A DNA stretch of 35,872 bases, from assembly GCA_903884235.1 (NCBI GenBank), contig CAISEB010000021.1:1-35872 (forward strand), given 5' to 3'. This stretch comes from an uncultured Pseudomonadota bacterium (GTDB lineage Bacteria; Pseudomonadota; Gammaproteobacteria; Steroidobacterales; Steroidobacteraceae). The first letter of the stretch is position 1, and each line of letters starts with the position of its first letter. The notes below the pieces were generated by a model, which was not told the DNA's origin, ran no database searches, and worked only from the letters and a program-made list of their open reading frames with translations. Both the position numbers and the translations under genes were made by a program. This document shows, in pieces, positions 1-6,823 of this stretch.

Positions 1-119
1 CAATGGCCCGGTTCGCCATGAATGTGGAGGCCGTGGGGCTCCCCCGACATCGCGCGGGGGTGCGTGGAATGGTGGGCCCCGAACAGGGGCAGCGACAACC
101 ACGCGGCTGCGTCGATATG

Positions 120-196
120 TGGCGCCCCGAACAGGAGTCGAACCTGTGACCTCGCCCTTAGGAGGGGCGCGCTCTATCCAACTGAGCTACCGGGGC
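120..196 (-). tRNA. tRNA-Arg (anticodon CCU)
   Basis: Read on the minus strand this folds as a complete 77-base cloverleaf with an encoded CCA. The acceptor stem GCCCCGG pairs with TCGGGGC (one G-U). The D arm is GCTC/GAGC, the anticodon stem is CGCCC/GGGCG with loop CTCCTAA, and the T arm is ACAGG-TTCGACT-CCTGT. The anticodon CCT reads the AGG codon, which is rare in GC-rich genomes. All of this is visible in the sequence. Confidence 0.95.
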
Positions 197-208
197 AGAC
201 GAGCTTGT

Positions 209-236
209 ATCGTAGCCTTCCGCTTCGACACGCAAA
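209..236 (-). promoter_or_regulatory. Promoter of tRNA-Arg
   Basis: On the minus strand a -35 element TTTGCG (236-231) is followed after 16 bases by a -10 element TACGAT (214-209). The mature tRNA begins 12 bases further on. This is the spacing expected for a sigma-70 tRNA promoter. The call is by pattern only. Confidence 0.55.
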
Positions 237-313
237 AGTGGCAGAGCGGACTTTGGTCGCATGACCGGCGGCTCGGCTTGACCAGGACCAACCTCCTGCG
301 CAAGCCTCGGGGC

Positions 314-922
314 ATGAAAACCCCACTCCCCCGCTCCTTCGTCCGGCTCGCCTCGGCGGCCGGTGTGCTTTCGCTCGCGGTCGCCGCCCATGCCAACCCG
401 CCCTCGCCCGACGCGCGCGCCGCGCAGGTTGGCTCCGCGCTACCGGACGGTGCGGTCATCAGCGCACGCAGCGTCATCCTAACGCCCGTGGCCGGCGGCG
501 ACTCCACCGCGGTGCCCGTCGGGGCCGACGGTTCGTTCAGCGCAGCCGGCCTCGCGCCGGGTCGCTACACGCTGCGCGTGGCCTCGGTCACCGTGCCCCG
601 ACAGACCCAGGGTGCGAGCTTCGGCGAGAAGGTCAACCAGGGACTGCAGGCCACGGGCGGCGCGCTCGCCTCCGGGGCATCGGTCGCGGCACCGGGCACG
701 GCAGGCGCCGTCACTCCGGTCGCGGAATCCCAGGGCCGGCTGCATCTGCATAACGAGGGCATCGTGCATCGCGACCTCGCGGCGCGGATGCCGGCCCACG
801 TCACGGTCGGCGGCCAGCCTTCGCGCGCGGTCGACGTGGACGGTGGCGGCGTCGCGGTCGAGGTGCCGTCGAACGGCGCGATCGCCGGCGTTGTTGTGGG
901 TGTCATTGCGGCGCGCCAGTAG
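314..922 (+). CDS. Exported protein of unknown function
   Basis: A 202-residue protein. It starts with a basic n-region (MKTPLPRSFVR), a hydrophobic core and an AHA-type cleavage site near residue 27, so it should be exported to the periplasm or cell surface. Residues 45-90 have the look of a small beta-sandwich (SdrD-B / carboxypeptidase-regulatory type), with VPVGADGSFSAAGLAPGRYT typical of such folds. The remainder is rich in Ala, Gly and Val and ends in a hydrophobic tail (AGVVVGVIAARQ). The ATG at 314 is chosen because the reading frame further upstream runs into the tRNA-Arg gene. The ribosome site is weak (CGGGGC). It lies alone between two tRNA genes on the opposite strand. I do not recognise a named family and give no function. 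Confidence 0.6.
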   Translation: MKTPLPRSFVRLASAAGVLSLAVAAHANPPSPDARAAQVGSALPDGAVISARSVILTPVAGGDSTAVPVGADGSFSAAGLAPGRYTLRVASVTVPRQTQGASFGEKVNQGLQATGGALASGASVAAPGTAGAVTPVAESQGRLHLHNEGIVHRDLAARMPAHVTVGGQPSRAVDVDGGGVAVEVPSNGAIAGVVVGVIAARQ

Positions 923-982
923 CGCGGCTCGCTGCGCGCCGAGTGCTCGCAGCGTATCGAATGCGTTGGATTCGGGACCCCG

Positions 983-1035
983 GGGTTCCGGCAGATCGCC
1001 TGCCGGAACCCGCTGCCGACCCGAGTCGGCAGCGG
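983..1035. terminator. Two tandem GC-rich hairpins
   Basis: A perfect 12-bp inverted repeat (983-994 with 1000-1011, loop ATCGC) is followed by a perfect 11-bp inverted repeat (1010-1020 with 1025-1035, loop CCGA). They share bases 1010-1011. They lie between the stop of the exported protein on the plus strand and the 3' end of tRNA-Ala on the minus strand, so bidirectional termination or 3'-end protection is the simplest role. Neither side has a run of T, so intrinsic termination is not assured. Confidence 0.55.
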
Positions 1036-1047
1036 TTCTGGGAGCAG

Positions 1048-1123
1048 TGGTGGAGCGGAGGGGGATCGAACCCCTGACCTTCGCATTGCGAACGCGACGC
1101 TCTACCAACTGAGCTACCGCCCC
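1048..1123 (-). tRNA. tRNA-Ala (anticodon CGC)
   Basis: A complete 76-base cloverleaf on the minus strand with an encoded CCA. The acceptor stem GGGGCGG/CCGCTCC contains the G3-U70 wobble pair that is the alanine identity element. The anticodon loop TTCGCAA gives anticodon CGC, reading GCG, a favoured codon in this window. The T loop is TTCGATC. Confidence 0.95.
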
Positions 1124-1137
1124 ACGCGAGGGCGCGA

Positions 1138-1165
1138 ATGATAGCATTCAGCGCCGAGCTTGCAA
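1138..1165 (-). promoter_or_regulatory. Promoter of tRNA-Ala
   Basis: On the minus strand a -35 element TTGCAA (1165-1160) is separated by 16 bases from a -10 element TATCAT (1143-1138). The mature tRNA starts 14 bases downstream. Both boxes are close to the sigma-70 consensus. Confidence 0.65.
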
Positions 1166-1222
1166 CCGTGATTGCGTCACGAGCGCCCGAAGGCTGCCGT
1201 GGCTGTTGCCGGAGCCCCTCGC

Positions 1223-1705
1223 ATGACCCTCGCCATCCGCCCCGCGCGAGCCACCGACCTTGAGTTCCTGGTCGAGGGCAACGCCCTGCTGGCCCTCGAG
1301 ACCGAAGGCCGCGAACTCGATCGTGACCTGCTCGCCGAGGGCGTCGCGCTGGCGCTCGGCGACGAGGCGCGCGGTCGCTACCTCATCGCGGACGACGGCG
1401 AGGAGCCGATCGGCCAGTTGCTCGTGACACGCGAGTGGAGCGACTGGCGCGCCGGCTGGTTCTGGTGGGTCTCCTCGCTCTACGTGGTCGCCGGCGCCCG
1501 CGGGCGCGGGGTCTTCACGCTCCTCTGGGAGCACCTGCGTGCCGAGGCCGCGCGCGATCCCGAGGTCTGCGGAATTCGCCTGTACGTCGACCAGCGCAAC
1601 GATGCGGCACTCGCGGTCTACGAGCGCATCGGGCTGCTCGATGCCGGTTACCGCGTGCTCGAGGTCGACTTCACGCCGACCGGCGGCGCGCGAGTCGCGC
1701 CCTAG
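1223..1705 (+). CDS. GNAT-family N-acetyltransferase
   Basis: A 160-residue single-domain GNAT protein that should transfer an acetyl group from acetyl-CoA to an amine; the acceptor is unknown. The acetyl-CoA-binding motif A is seen as VSSLYVVAGARGRGVF followed by a helix, with the R-G-x-G pyrophosphate loop. Motif B follows as YVDQRNDAALAVYERIGL. The ATG at 1223 is preferred over a TTG 51 bases upstream because a GGAG lies 8 bases before it and the protein then begins at the usual GNAT first strand (TLAIRPARATDLEFL). It converges on the histidine phosphatase gene, and the two stop codons overlap in the palindrome CCTAGG, giving a 4-base overlap. Confidence 0.8.
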   Translation: MTLAIRPARATDLEFLVEGNALLALETEGRELDRDLLAEGVALALGDEARGRYLIADDGEEPIGQLLVTREWSDWRAGWFWWVSSLYVVAGARGRGVFTLLWEHLRAEAARDPEVCGIRLYVDQRNDAALAVYERIGLLDAGYRVLEVDFTPTGGARVAP

Positions 1706-2265
1706 GGCAGTCGCAGCGCCAGCACCGTCGGGCGGCTCCAGCGCGGGATCGCGACGACGTAGGCCGCGCCGTATTCGGCCTCGCCGATCTCCGGCACGAC
1801 GGCGCCCTGCCCCAGCGCCTTGACGATCAGCGGCACCGTGTCGCTGTGCGCGACCACGAGGACGCGCTGCCCGCGATACTCGTGGCGGATCCGGTCCTCG
1901 AGGCCGGCCAGGTCCTTGTCGACGATCGGAATCACCGGGATGCCGAGCCGCGTCGCGAGTGGCAGGCCGGTCGCGGCGGTGCGCTGCCACTGGGTGACGA
2001 ACACCGCATCGATCGCGTATTCCTTGGGCACGGTGCCGAAGGCACTCGCGAGCCGGCGCGCACGGTCCAGGCCCTCGGCGCTCAGCGACGGGTCGGCGCC
2101 GGTCTCGACGACCTTCTCGGCGTGGCGCATCACGACGACGATCGTGGTCGAGGCTTCGCGCAGCACCCAGGCTGCGGCGCCGAGTGCGAGCACCGCGCCG
2201 ATCGCGAACATCCACACCGGCGTGAGGAAAGGACGGCGGCGCAGGCTGGCGTATTCTTTGTACAT
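1702..2265 (-). CDS. Membrane-anchored histidine phosphatase
   Basis: A 187-residue protein of the histidine phosphatase (phosphoglycerate mutase-like) superfamily. It has a short basic N-terminus, one membrane segment at about residues 16-36, and then the catalytic domain. The RHG-type motif is RHAEK (nucleophile His48). Arg95 in TQWQRTAAT and His140 in VVAHSDT are the other expected catalytic residues. With two Arg/Lys-rich segments before the anchor, the orientation of the catalytic domain is most likely periplasmic, but this is inferred. The substrate is unknown. The start is taken at 2265 (MYKEYASL); an in-frame ATG also exists at 2277. A TATGAT hexamer lies 7 bases before the 2265 start, and the start overlaps the divergent gene's ATG. 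Confidence 0.75.
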   Translation of the reverse strand: MYKEYASLRRRPFLTPVWMFAIGAVLALGAAAWVLREASTTIVVVMRHAEKVVETGADPSLSAEGLDRARRLASAFGTVPKEYAIDAVFVTQWQRTAATGLPLATRLGIPVIPIVDKDLAGLEDRIRHEYRGQRVLVVAHSDTVPLIVKALGQGAVVPEIGEAEYGAAYVVAIPRWSRPTVLALRLP

Positions 2266-2278
2266 GCTCGCGATCATA
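2252..2278. promoter_or_regulatory. Divergent -10 elements, overlapping starts
   Basis: On the plus strand TATTCT (2252-2257) lies 6 bases before the ATG at 2264. On the minus strand TATGAT (2278-2273) lies 7 bases before the ATG at 2265. If both are -10 elements, each transcript would begin at or next to its start codon and the two genes would share their first bases. No convincing -35 is seen for either, so this is a suggestion. Confidence 0.35.
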
Positions 2279-2884
2279 GCCCAACGCCCGCGACCCGCCC
2301 GTGACAGCCACCGGCTGGCCGTCCTGGTGCTCGCCGCCGGCGCCAGCCGGCGCCTCGGGCGCCCGAAGCAGCTCGTGACCCTCGCCGGCGAGCCGCTGGT
2401 GCGGCGCATCACGCGCCTCGCCCGGTCGCTCGGACCGCTGTGGCTCGGGGTCGTGGTCGGCGCCCGGGCGACCGCGGTCACCGCCGCCCTCGCCGGCACG
2501 GGCGCCGTCACCGTGCGTGCGCGTGGCTGGCGCGGCGGGATGTCCGCCTCGCTCGGGGCCGGCGTCCGCGCATGCCCGCGCGGCGCGCAGCGGATCCTCG
2601 TGGTGTCGTCCGACCAGTGGCGCATCACCGCAGCCGACCTCGGCCGCCTCGTGCGCGCCGCCCAGCGCATGCCTGCGGCGGCGTGCTACGCCGGTCACGC
2701 CGGCATTCCGGCCGTGTTCCCGGCGCGCCTGCGTGCACGCCTGCTCGCACTGCGTGGCGATCGCGGTGCCCGCGCGGTCCTCGCGCTCGGCGCGTACGCG
2801 CGGGTGCCGATGGCGGCCGCCGCGGACGATCTGGATACGCCGGCGGATCTCGCGCGCCTGCGCGCCGCGCGGGTGGCGCGATGA
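2264..2884 (+). CDS. MobA-like nucleotidyltransferase
   Basis: A 206-residue NTP transferase of the MobA/MocA type. The nucleotide-binding signature is LAVLVLAAGASRRLGRPKQL (about residues 19-38), in which the G-x-S-R-R-x-G-x-x-K pattern binds the CTP or GTP phosphates. SSDQW (about residue 113) supplies the metal-binding Asp, and the C-terminal DLDTPADL matches the usual end of the family. Relatives cytidylylate or guanylylate molybdopterin, or act on other alcohols or phosphates; the substrate here cannot be told. No other in-frame ATG or GTG lies before the signature, so ATG 2264 is chosen despite lacking a ribosome site. The stop overlaps the next start (ATGA), which predicts translational coupling to the transglutaminase-like protein. 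Confidence 0.75.
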   Translation: MLAIIAQRPRPARDSHRLAVLVLAAGASRRLGRPKQLVTLAGEPLVRRITRLARSLGPLWLGVVVGARATAVTAALAGTGAVTVRARGWRGGMSASLGAGVRACPRGAQRILVVSSDQWRITAADLGRLVRAAQRMPAAACYAGHAGIPAVFPARLRARLLALRGDRGARAVLALGAYARVPMAAAADDLDTPADLARLRAARVAR

Positions 2885-4680
2885 CCGTGCGACTTGCATT
2901 TGCCGCCCTGCTCGCCTGCACCCCGCTCGCGGCCGGCGCCGCCGGCGCCGCGGATCGCTGGTACGAGGTGCGGGTCGACGACGTCGCGGCGGGCTACGAG
3001 CACGAGGTCGCGACCGACGCGCCGGCCGGCGGCACGCAGACGCACCGCGAGATGCAGCTCGTGCTCAGTCGCCTCGACGCGAGGATCTCGCTCGGCGAGG
3101 ACGACCTTGTGGTCGAGGACGCGGCCGGCCGGCCGACGTCGCTGCGCACCACGCTGCACGAATCAACCGACGACACGATCGTCGAAGTCGCCGTCGAGCC
3201 GGATCGGCTCGTCGTCACGCAGACGGCGGGTGGCCGTCGCTACGTACGGGAACTGCCGGCGGAGCCCGGGCTGCTCGGGCCCGAGGGCATCCGCGCCCGC
3301 ACCCGGGCCTGGCTCGCGGATCCCGGATCGCCGCTCGCCTATGCGATGTTCGAGGCCGACCTCGGCACCACGGTGCACGTCACGCGTCGCTTCGCCGGCC
3401 GGGACGCGTCCGGCCACGCGCTCGTCGAGGAGCGCATCGAGGGCACGCCGGGCGCGAGCCAGCTCGTGCTCGACGACGAGGGGCGCGCGCTCGCGGAAAC
3501 CGAGGACAGCCCCTTCGGGCGGGTGAGCGTCCTGCTCAGCGACACGGCCCGCGCGCGCAGCGCGGCGGGCGCCGGCCCGCGCGCCGAGGTGTACGCGCGC
3601 ACCCTGCTGCGCGCGAACGTCCGGCTGCCGGATGCGCGCCGCCTCGACCGGCTGCGCGTCGCGATTGCGCTCGACGACCCGGAGGTCGCGTGGCCGGACC
3701 TCGAGGGACCCGGCCAGCATGTGGTCGAGGCGACCCCGAGGCGCCGCGTGCTCGAACTGTCACGCGTGGTCCCGGCCGCGGACCCGCCGCCCTCGGCGGC
3801 GCCCTCGGATCCGGACCTGCAGCCGAACGTGCTGCTGCAGTCGGATCATCCCGCGGTCGTGGCACTCGCCGAGAGCCTGCGCCGGCCCGGCGCCGGCACG
3901 CTCGCGCAGTCGCTCCTGCTGCGCGACTGGGTCGCGACGCACCTGTCCTTCGACCTCGGCCTCGCCGTGGTACCGGCGGGTGAAATCGTCCGCGACCGCC
4001 GCGGCACCTGCGTCGCCTACGCGGTGCTCACCGCCTCGCTCGCCCGCGCGCTCGGCATCCCGGCGCGCGTCGTGCTCGGCTACGTCTACCTCGACGGCGT
4101 GTTCGGCGGACACGCCTGGACCGAGGTGCGGGTCGGCGAGACCTGGGTGCCGGTGGACGCGGCGGTGTGGGGGCCGGGCGCGGCGGATCCCGCGCGCATC
4201 GCGCTCGCGCGCCATGGCGGCGAGTCGGGCATCGGCTCGGGCGCCGTCGAGCTCGCCCGCCTGCTCGGGCGCATCTCGGTGCGCATCGAGGGGTACTCGC
4301 TCGACGGCCGCCGGACGCGAGTGCCCGCGGATGCCCCGCCCTACCGCATCGACGGGCGCCGCTACCGCAATCCGTGGCTCGGACTGTCCCTCGAGGCCCC
4401 CGCCGGCTACCGCTATGCCGCGCTGGACGCGGTGTACCCGGACCCGACGGTGCTGAGACTGGACGGACCCGGGGAGGCCCGGATCACGCTGCGCTCGACC
4501 CCGGTGGGCCCCGGCACGCCTGCCCTGCGGGACCTGGGCCCTGCGCGCTGCGAGAGCCGCCCTGACGGCCGCCGCTGCGTGCGCCGCGCCGGCGGCACGC
4601 AATGGGTCCTCGAGGCGACTCCGGGCGCGGCCAGCACCCGGCTGGACGTCGTGCTGCGGTCGCTCCGGATCCAGCCCTGA
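2881..4680 (+). CDS. Exported transglutaminase-like protein
   Basis: A 599-residue protein with a signal peptide (cleavage near residue 24, after AGA-AGA). An N-terminal beta-rich region of about 330 residues is followed by a transglutaminase-like cysteine-protease fold. The triad is visible: Cys377 in RRGTCVAYA, His411 in GGHAWTEV and Asp426 in WVPVDAA. The C-terminal 170 residues include a beta-rich module with a Cys pair (ARCESRPDGRRC) that could form a disulfide. The fold is used by proteases, amidases and cross-linking enzymes; an envelope peptidase or amidase role is likely but not proven. It starts in an ATGA overlap with the nucleotidyltransferase, so the two are almost certainly co-expressed. 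Confidence 0.8.
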   Translation: MTVRLAFAALLACTPLAAGAAGAADRWYEVRVDDVAAGYEHEVATDAPAGGTQTHREMQLVLSRLDARISLGEDDLVVEDAAGRPTSLRTTLHESTDDTIVEVAVEPDRLVVTQTAGGRRYVRELPAEPGLLGPEGIRARTRAWLADPGSPLAYAMFEADLGTTVHVTRRFAGRDASGHALVEERIEGTPGASQLVLDDEGRALAETEDSPFGRVSVLLSDTARARSAAGAGPRAEVYARTLLRANVRLPDARRLDRLRVAIALDDPEVAWPDLEGPGQHVVEATPRRRVLELSRVVPAADPPPSAAPSDPDLQPNVLLQSDHPAVVALAESLRRPGAGTLAQSLLLRDWVATHLSFDLGLAVVPAGEIVRDRRGTCVAYAVLTASLARALGIPARVVLGYVYLDGVFGGHAWTEVRVGETWVPVDAAVWGPGAADPARIALARHGGESGIGSGAVELARLLGRISVRIEGYSLDGRRTRVPADAPPYRIDGRRYRNPWLGLSLEAPAGYRYAALDAVYPDPTVLRLDGPGEARITLRSTPVGPGTPALRDLGPARCESRPDGRRCVRRAGGTQWVLEATPGAASTRLDVVLRSLRIQP

Positions 4681-4696
4681 GTTCCGCATCACCGTC

Positions 4697-4742
4697 TTGA
4701 CGATCAGGCTTTGATCTAGTACCTTTTCTATACAAGGTACTA
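4697..4742 (+). promoter_or_regulatory. PadR promoter and palindromic operator
   Basis: A perfect 9-bp inverted repeat, TAGTACCTT (4717-4725) and AAGGTACTA (4734-4742), is separated by 8 bases (TTCTATAC). PadR regulators commonly bind such dyads in their own promoters. A -35-like TTGACG (4697-4702) sits 17 bases before TACCTT (4720-4725), so the likely -10 is inside the left arm; TATACA in the spacer is an alternative. The right arm contains AAGG, which is also the likely ribosome site for the GTG at 4747. Binding would therefore block both the promoter and the start region. Confidence 0.7.
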
Positions 4743-4746
4743 ATAC

Positions 4747-5070
4747 GTGAGCACAGACCAGAAATTCGCCCCGATCCGCAAGGGACTCCTCGAGTTCCTG
4801 GTGCTGCGCATCGTCAGCGCGCGGACGGTCTACGTCGCCGACCTGCTCAAGCGACTGGCAGCCACGGAGTTCGCGACCCAGGAGGGGACGCTCTACCCCC
4901 TGCTCAGTCGCCTGCGCCGCGAAGGCCTCGTCGACTACGCGTGGCAGGAATCGGACTCGGGGCCGCCTCGCAAGTACTACCGCCTCACGGATGCGGGTCG
5001 CACGCAGCTCGCCGAGCTCGACGCGTACTGGATCCGCATCAACGCCACCGTCTCTGAACTCGGGAGCTGA
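4747..5070 (+). CDS. PadR-family transcriptional regulator
   Basis: A 107-residue protein that is essentially a winged helix-turn-helix of the PadR type with a short C-terminal dimerisation helix. The diagnostic run is FATQEGTLYPLLSRLRREGL followed by the wing (YAWQESDSGPPRKYYRLTDAG). It starts with GTG at 4747, with AAGG 9 bases upstream. PadR repressors normally control their own operon in response to envelope or chemical stress, and the dyad just upstream supports autoregulation. The pspC-domain gene begins 2 bases after its stop, a pairing common in proteobacteria and actinobacteria. Confidence 0.88.
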   Translation: MSTDQKFAPIRKGLLEFLVLRIVSARTVYVADLLKRLAATEFATQEGTLYPLLSRLRREGLVDYAWQESDSGPPRKYYRLTDAGRTQLAELDAYWIRINATVSELGS

Positions 5071-5072
5071 AC

Positions 5073-6233
5073 ATGCGCCGCGTGATCACCGTCAGCCTCA
5101 ACGGCAACGCCTTCCAGGTGGAGGACGACGCCTATGCGGCGCTCTCCGCCTACCTCGAGGCGGCCGAGCGCGCGCTCGCGAACAATCCCGACCGGGCCGA
5201 GATCATCGCCGACCTCGAGCAGGCGATCGCCGACAAGAGCGCGCGCTTCCTGACGGCGCACCGCACGGTGCTCGCCGCCATCGAGCTGCAGCAGATCCTC
5301 GCCGAGATGGGGCCGGTCGACGGCGCCGCGGACGCGTCGACCGCGCAAGGTGGCGGCGCGGCCCCGGGCGCCACGAGCCCGGGCGCCGGCGGCGCCGAGC
5401 CGCCGCACCGGCGGCTCTACCAGATCAGCGACGGCGCGAAGATCAGCGGCGTGTGCATGGGGCTCGCCGCGTACTTCGGCGTCGACGTCACCATCGTGCG
5501 ACTCCTGTTCGTGCTCGCCGCCCTGCTCAGCGGCGGCACGGCGCTGCTCGTCTACATCGTGCTGATGTTCGTCGTGCCCTACGCGCAGACCTCCGAGCAG
5601 CACGCCGCCGCGCACGGGCTGCCGTTCAACGCCCGCGCGCTCGTCGAACGCGCCAAGGCGCAGGCGGCGGATTTCGCGAACCACCAGGACTGGCGCCAGT
5701 CGCGCGACAGCTGGAGGCGCGAATGGAAGGCATCGCGCGCGGCCTGGAAGGCGTCGTGGCGCCGGGCCCGCGACGAACGCAGGGCGGCGCCCCCGCCGCC
5801 GCCGCCGCCGCCGCCGCCGTCGCCCGGTCCGTCACGGCCGCCGTTCGCCGCGCACGTGCTGACCGGCATCGTGCTCGCGATCCTCGGCGTGGTGCTGGCG
5901 GTGTTCACCGTCGCCTGGGTGATCGCGATCGTATCGCTCGCGACCACCGGCGCGATCCTCGGCGTGATGCTGCCGGTGGGCATGCCGTTCTGGGTCGGGA
6001 TCCTGCTGCTGGTGCTGCTCTACAACGTGGTCGCGTGGCCGATCAAGGCGCTGCGCCACGCGACGTACCATCCTGCCGCCGGCTACCACCCGGCGTGGGT
6101 CGCCCCCTGGGACGGGGTCGCGGCACTGGCACTCGTCGGCGTCCTCGCCTGGTACGGCTACCACCACGTCGTGCCACTGCACGAGTTCATCGATCGCGTG
6201 GTGCAGAGCGCGCAGCACACGATCAGCACCTGA
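5073..6233 (+). CDS. PspC-domain membrane protein
   Basis: A 386-residue inner-membrane protein. Residues 1-70 (MRRVITVSLNGNAFQVEDDA...) form a soluble helical module usual in PspC proteins of this type. Residues about 112-172 are the PspC domain, which contains ISGVCMGLAAYFGVDVTIVR and a membrane segment. A charged Trp/Arg-rich linker (WRQSRDSWRREWKASRAAWK) and an 11-residue proline run follow. Three or four more membrane segments lie between residues 255 and 365. PspC senses envelope stress in the phage-shock response; here it is paired with PadR instead of the PspF/PspA system. A GGGAG lies 6 bases before the ATG. Its stop faces the FKBP stop 5 bases away. Confidence 0.85.
   Translation: MRRVITVSLNGNAFQVEDDAYAALSAYLEAAERALANNPDRAEIIADLEQAIADKSARFLTAHRTVLAAIELQQILAEMGPVDGAADASTAQGGGAAPGATSPGAGGAEPPHRRLYQISDGAKISGVCMGLAAYFGVDVTIVRLLFVLAALLSGGTALLVYIVLMFVVPYAQTSEQHAAAHGLPFNARALVERAKAQAADFANHQDWRQSRDSWRREWKASRAAWKASWRRARDERRAAPPPPPPPPPPSPGPSRPPFAAHVLTGIVLAILGVVLAVFTVAWVIAIVSLATTGAILGVMLPVGMPFWVGILLLVLLYNVVAWPIKALRHATYHPAAGYHPAWVAPWDGVAALALVGVLAWYGYHHVVPLHEFIDRVVQSAQHTIST
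5793..5819 (+). repeat. (CCG)9 microsatellite
   Basis: Nine perfect CCG units inside the pspC-domain gene encode most of an 11-residue proline run between the cytoplasmic Arg/Trp-rich linker and the C-terminal membrane segments. Tracts of this kind can change length by slippage in steps that keep the frame. Confidence 0.85.
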
Positions 6234-6238
6234 GGGCG

Positions 6239-6754
6239 TCAGGGCTTCGGGATCGCCGGCAGGAAGTCGATCAGCTCGATCTCGAACACGAGCGTCGTGT
6301 TCGGCGGGATCGCCTTGGAGCCGTTCTTGCCGCCCGCGCCCTTGTCGCCGAAGCCGAGCTGCGGCGGCACGACGAGGCGCCGCTTGCCGCCGCTGCGCAT
6401 GCCGAGCAGGCCCGCCTCCCAGCCCATGATCACGCGCTGCTTGCCGAGCTGGAACACGAACGGCTCGCCACGATCGGCCGAACTGTCGAACACCTCGCCC
6501 TTGCCGTCCGGGGCCTTGGGATCGTGGAACCAGCCGGTGTAGTTGAAGCGCACCCACGCGCCGGTCTGGGTCGGCTCGCCATAGCCGCGCTCGAGCTCGA
6601 CGACCTTCCAGCCGTCCGCGACCACCATGCCCGACACCCCCTTGCCCTGCGCGAGCCCGGCGGCGATCGGGTTCGCGGGTGGCGGCTCCGCCGCGCAGGC
6701 GAGCGTCGCCGCGAGCACGCTCGTGCCGAGCAGCAGGGGAAGGCGATGGTGCAT
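6239..6754 (-). CDS. FKBP-type peptidyl-prolyl isomerase, exported
   Basis: A 171-residue protein that should catalyse cis-trans isomerisation at proline bonds in the periplasm. A signal peptide covers about residues 1-22 (LLLGTSVLAATLACA). The Cys is preceded by T-L-A rather than a good lipobox, so cleavage by signal peptidase I is preferred, but a lipoprotein cannot be excluded. The FKBP domain spans about residues 55-168, with the family landmarks VRFNYTGWF, FDSS, FVFQLG-VIMGWEAGLLGMRSGGKRRLVVPP and IPPNTTLVFEIELI. The ATG at 6754 has a good GAGGAT ribosome site. The gene stands alone, facing the pspC gene tail to tail. Confidence 0.9.
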   Translation of the reverse strand: MHHRLPLLLGTSVLAATLACAAEPPPANPIAAGLAQGKGVSGMVVADGWKVVELERGYGEPTQTGAWVRFNYTGWFHDPKAPDGKGEVFDSSADRGEPFVFQLGKQRVIMGWEAGLLGMRSGGKRRLVVPPQLGFGDKGAGGKNGSKAIPPNTTLVFEIELIDFLPAIPKP

Positions 6755-6793
6755 GGGCTCGATCCTCGGCGGACGATGGTCGCCGTCCGCGAC

Positions 6794-6799
6794 ATTATA
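6794..6799 (-). promoter_or_regulatory. -10 element of the FKBP gene
   Basis: A consensus TATAAT followed by G on the minus strand (6799-6794) would start transcription near 6787, giving a leader of about 33 bases with the GAGGAT ribosome site. A good -35 is not seen. A 7-bp inverted repeat, GCGGACG (6769-6775) with CGTCCGC (6784-6790), lies right at the start of the transcript. Confidence 0.5.
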
Positions 6800-6823
6800 G
6801 GCCGTTCGCCGCGCGCTGGGGAG

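Noticed and set aside
41-60. CCCCCG/CGGGGG inverted repeat as a terminator for tRNA-Arg
   Set aside because: Only a 6-bp stem with an 8-base loop and no T run; a closer hairpin at 76-90 exists.
119-313. Extension of the exported-protein gene upstream to about 119
   Set aside because: This part overlaps the tRNA-Arg gene, and the signal peptide begins naturally at the ATG at 314.
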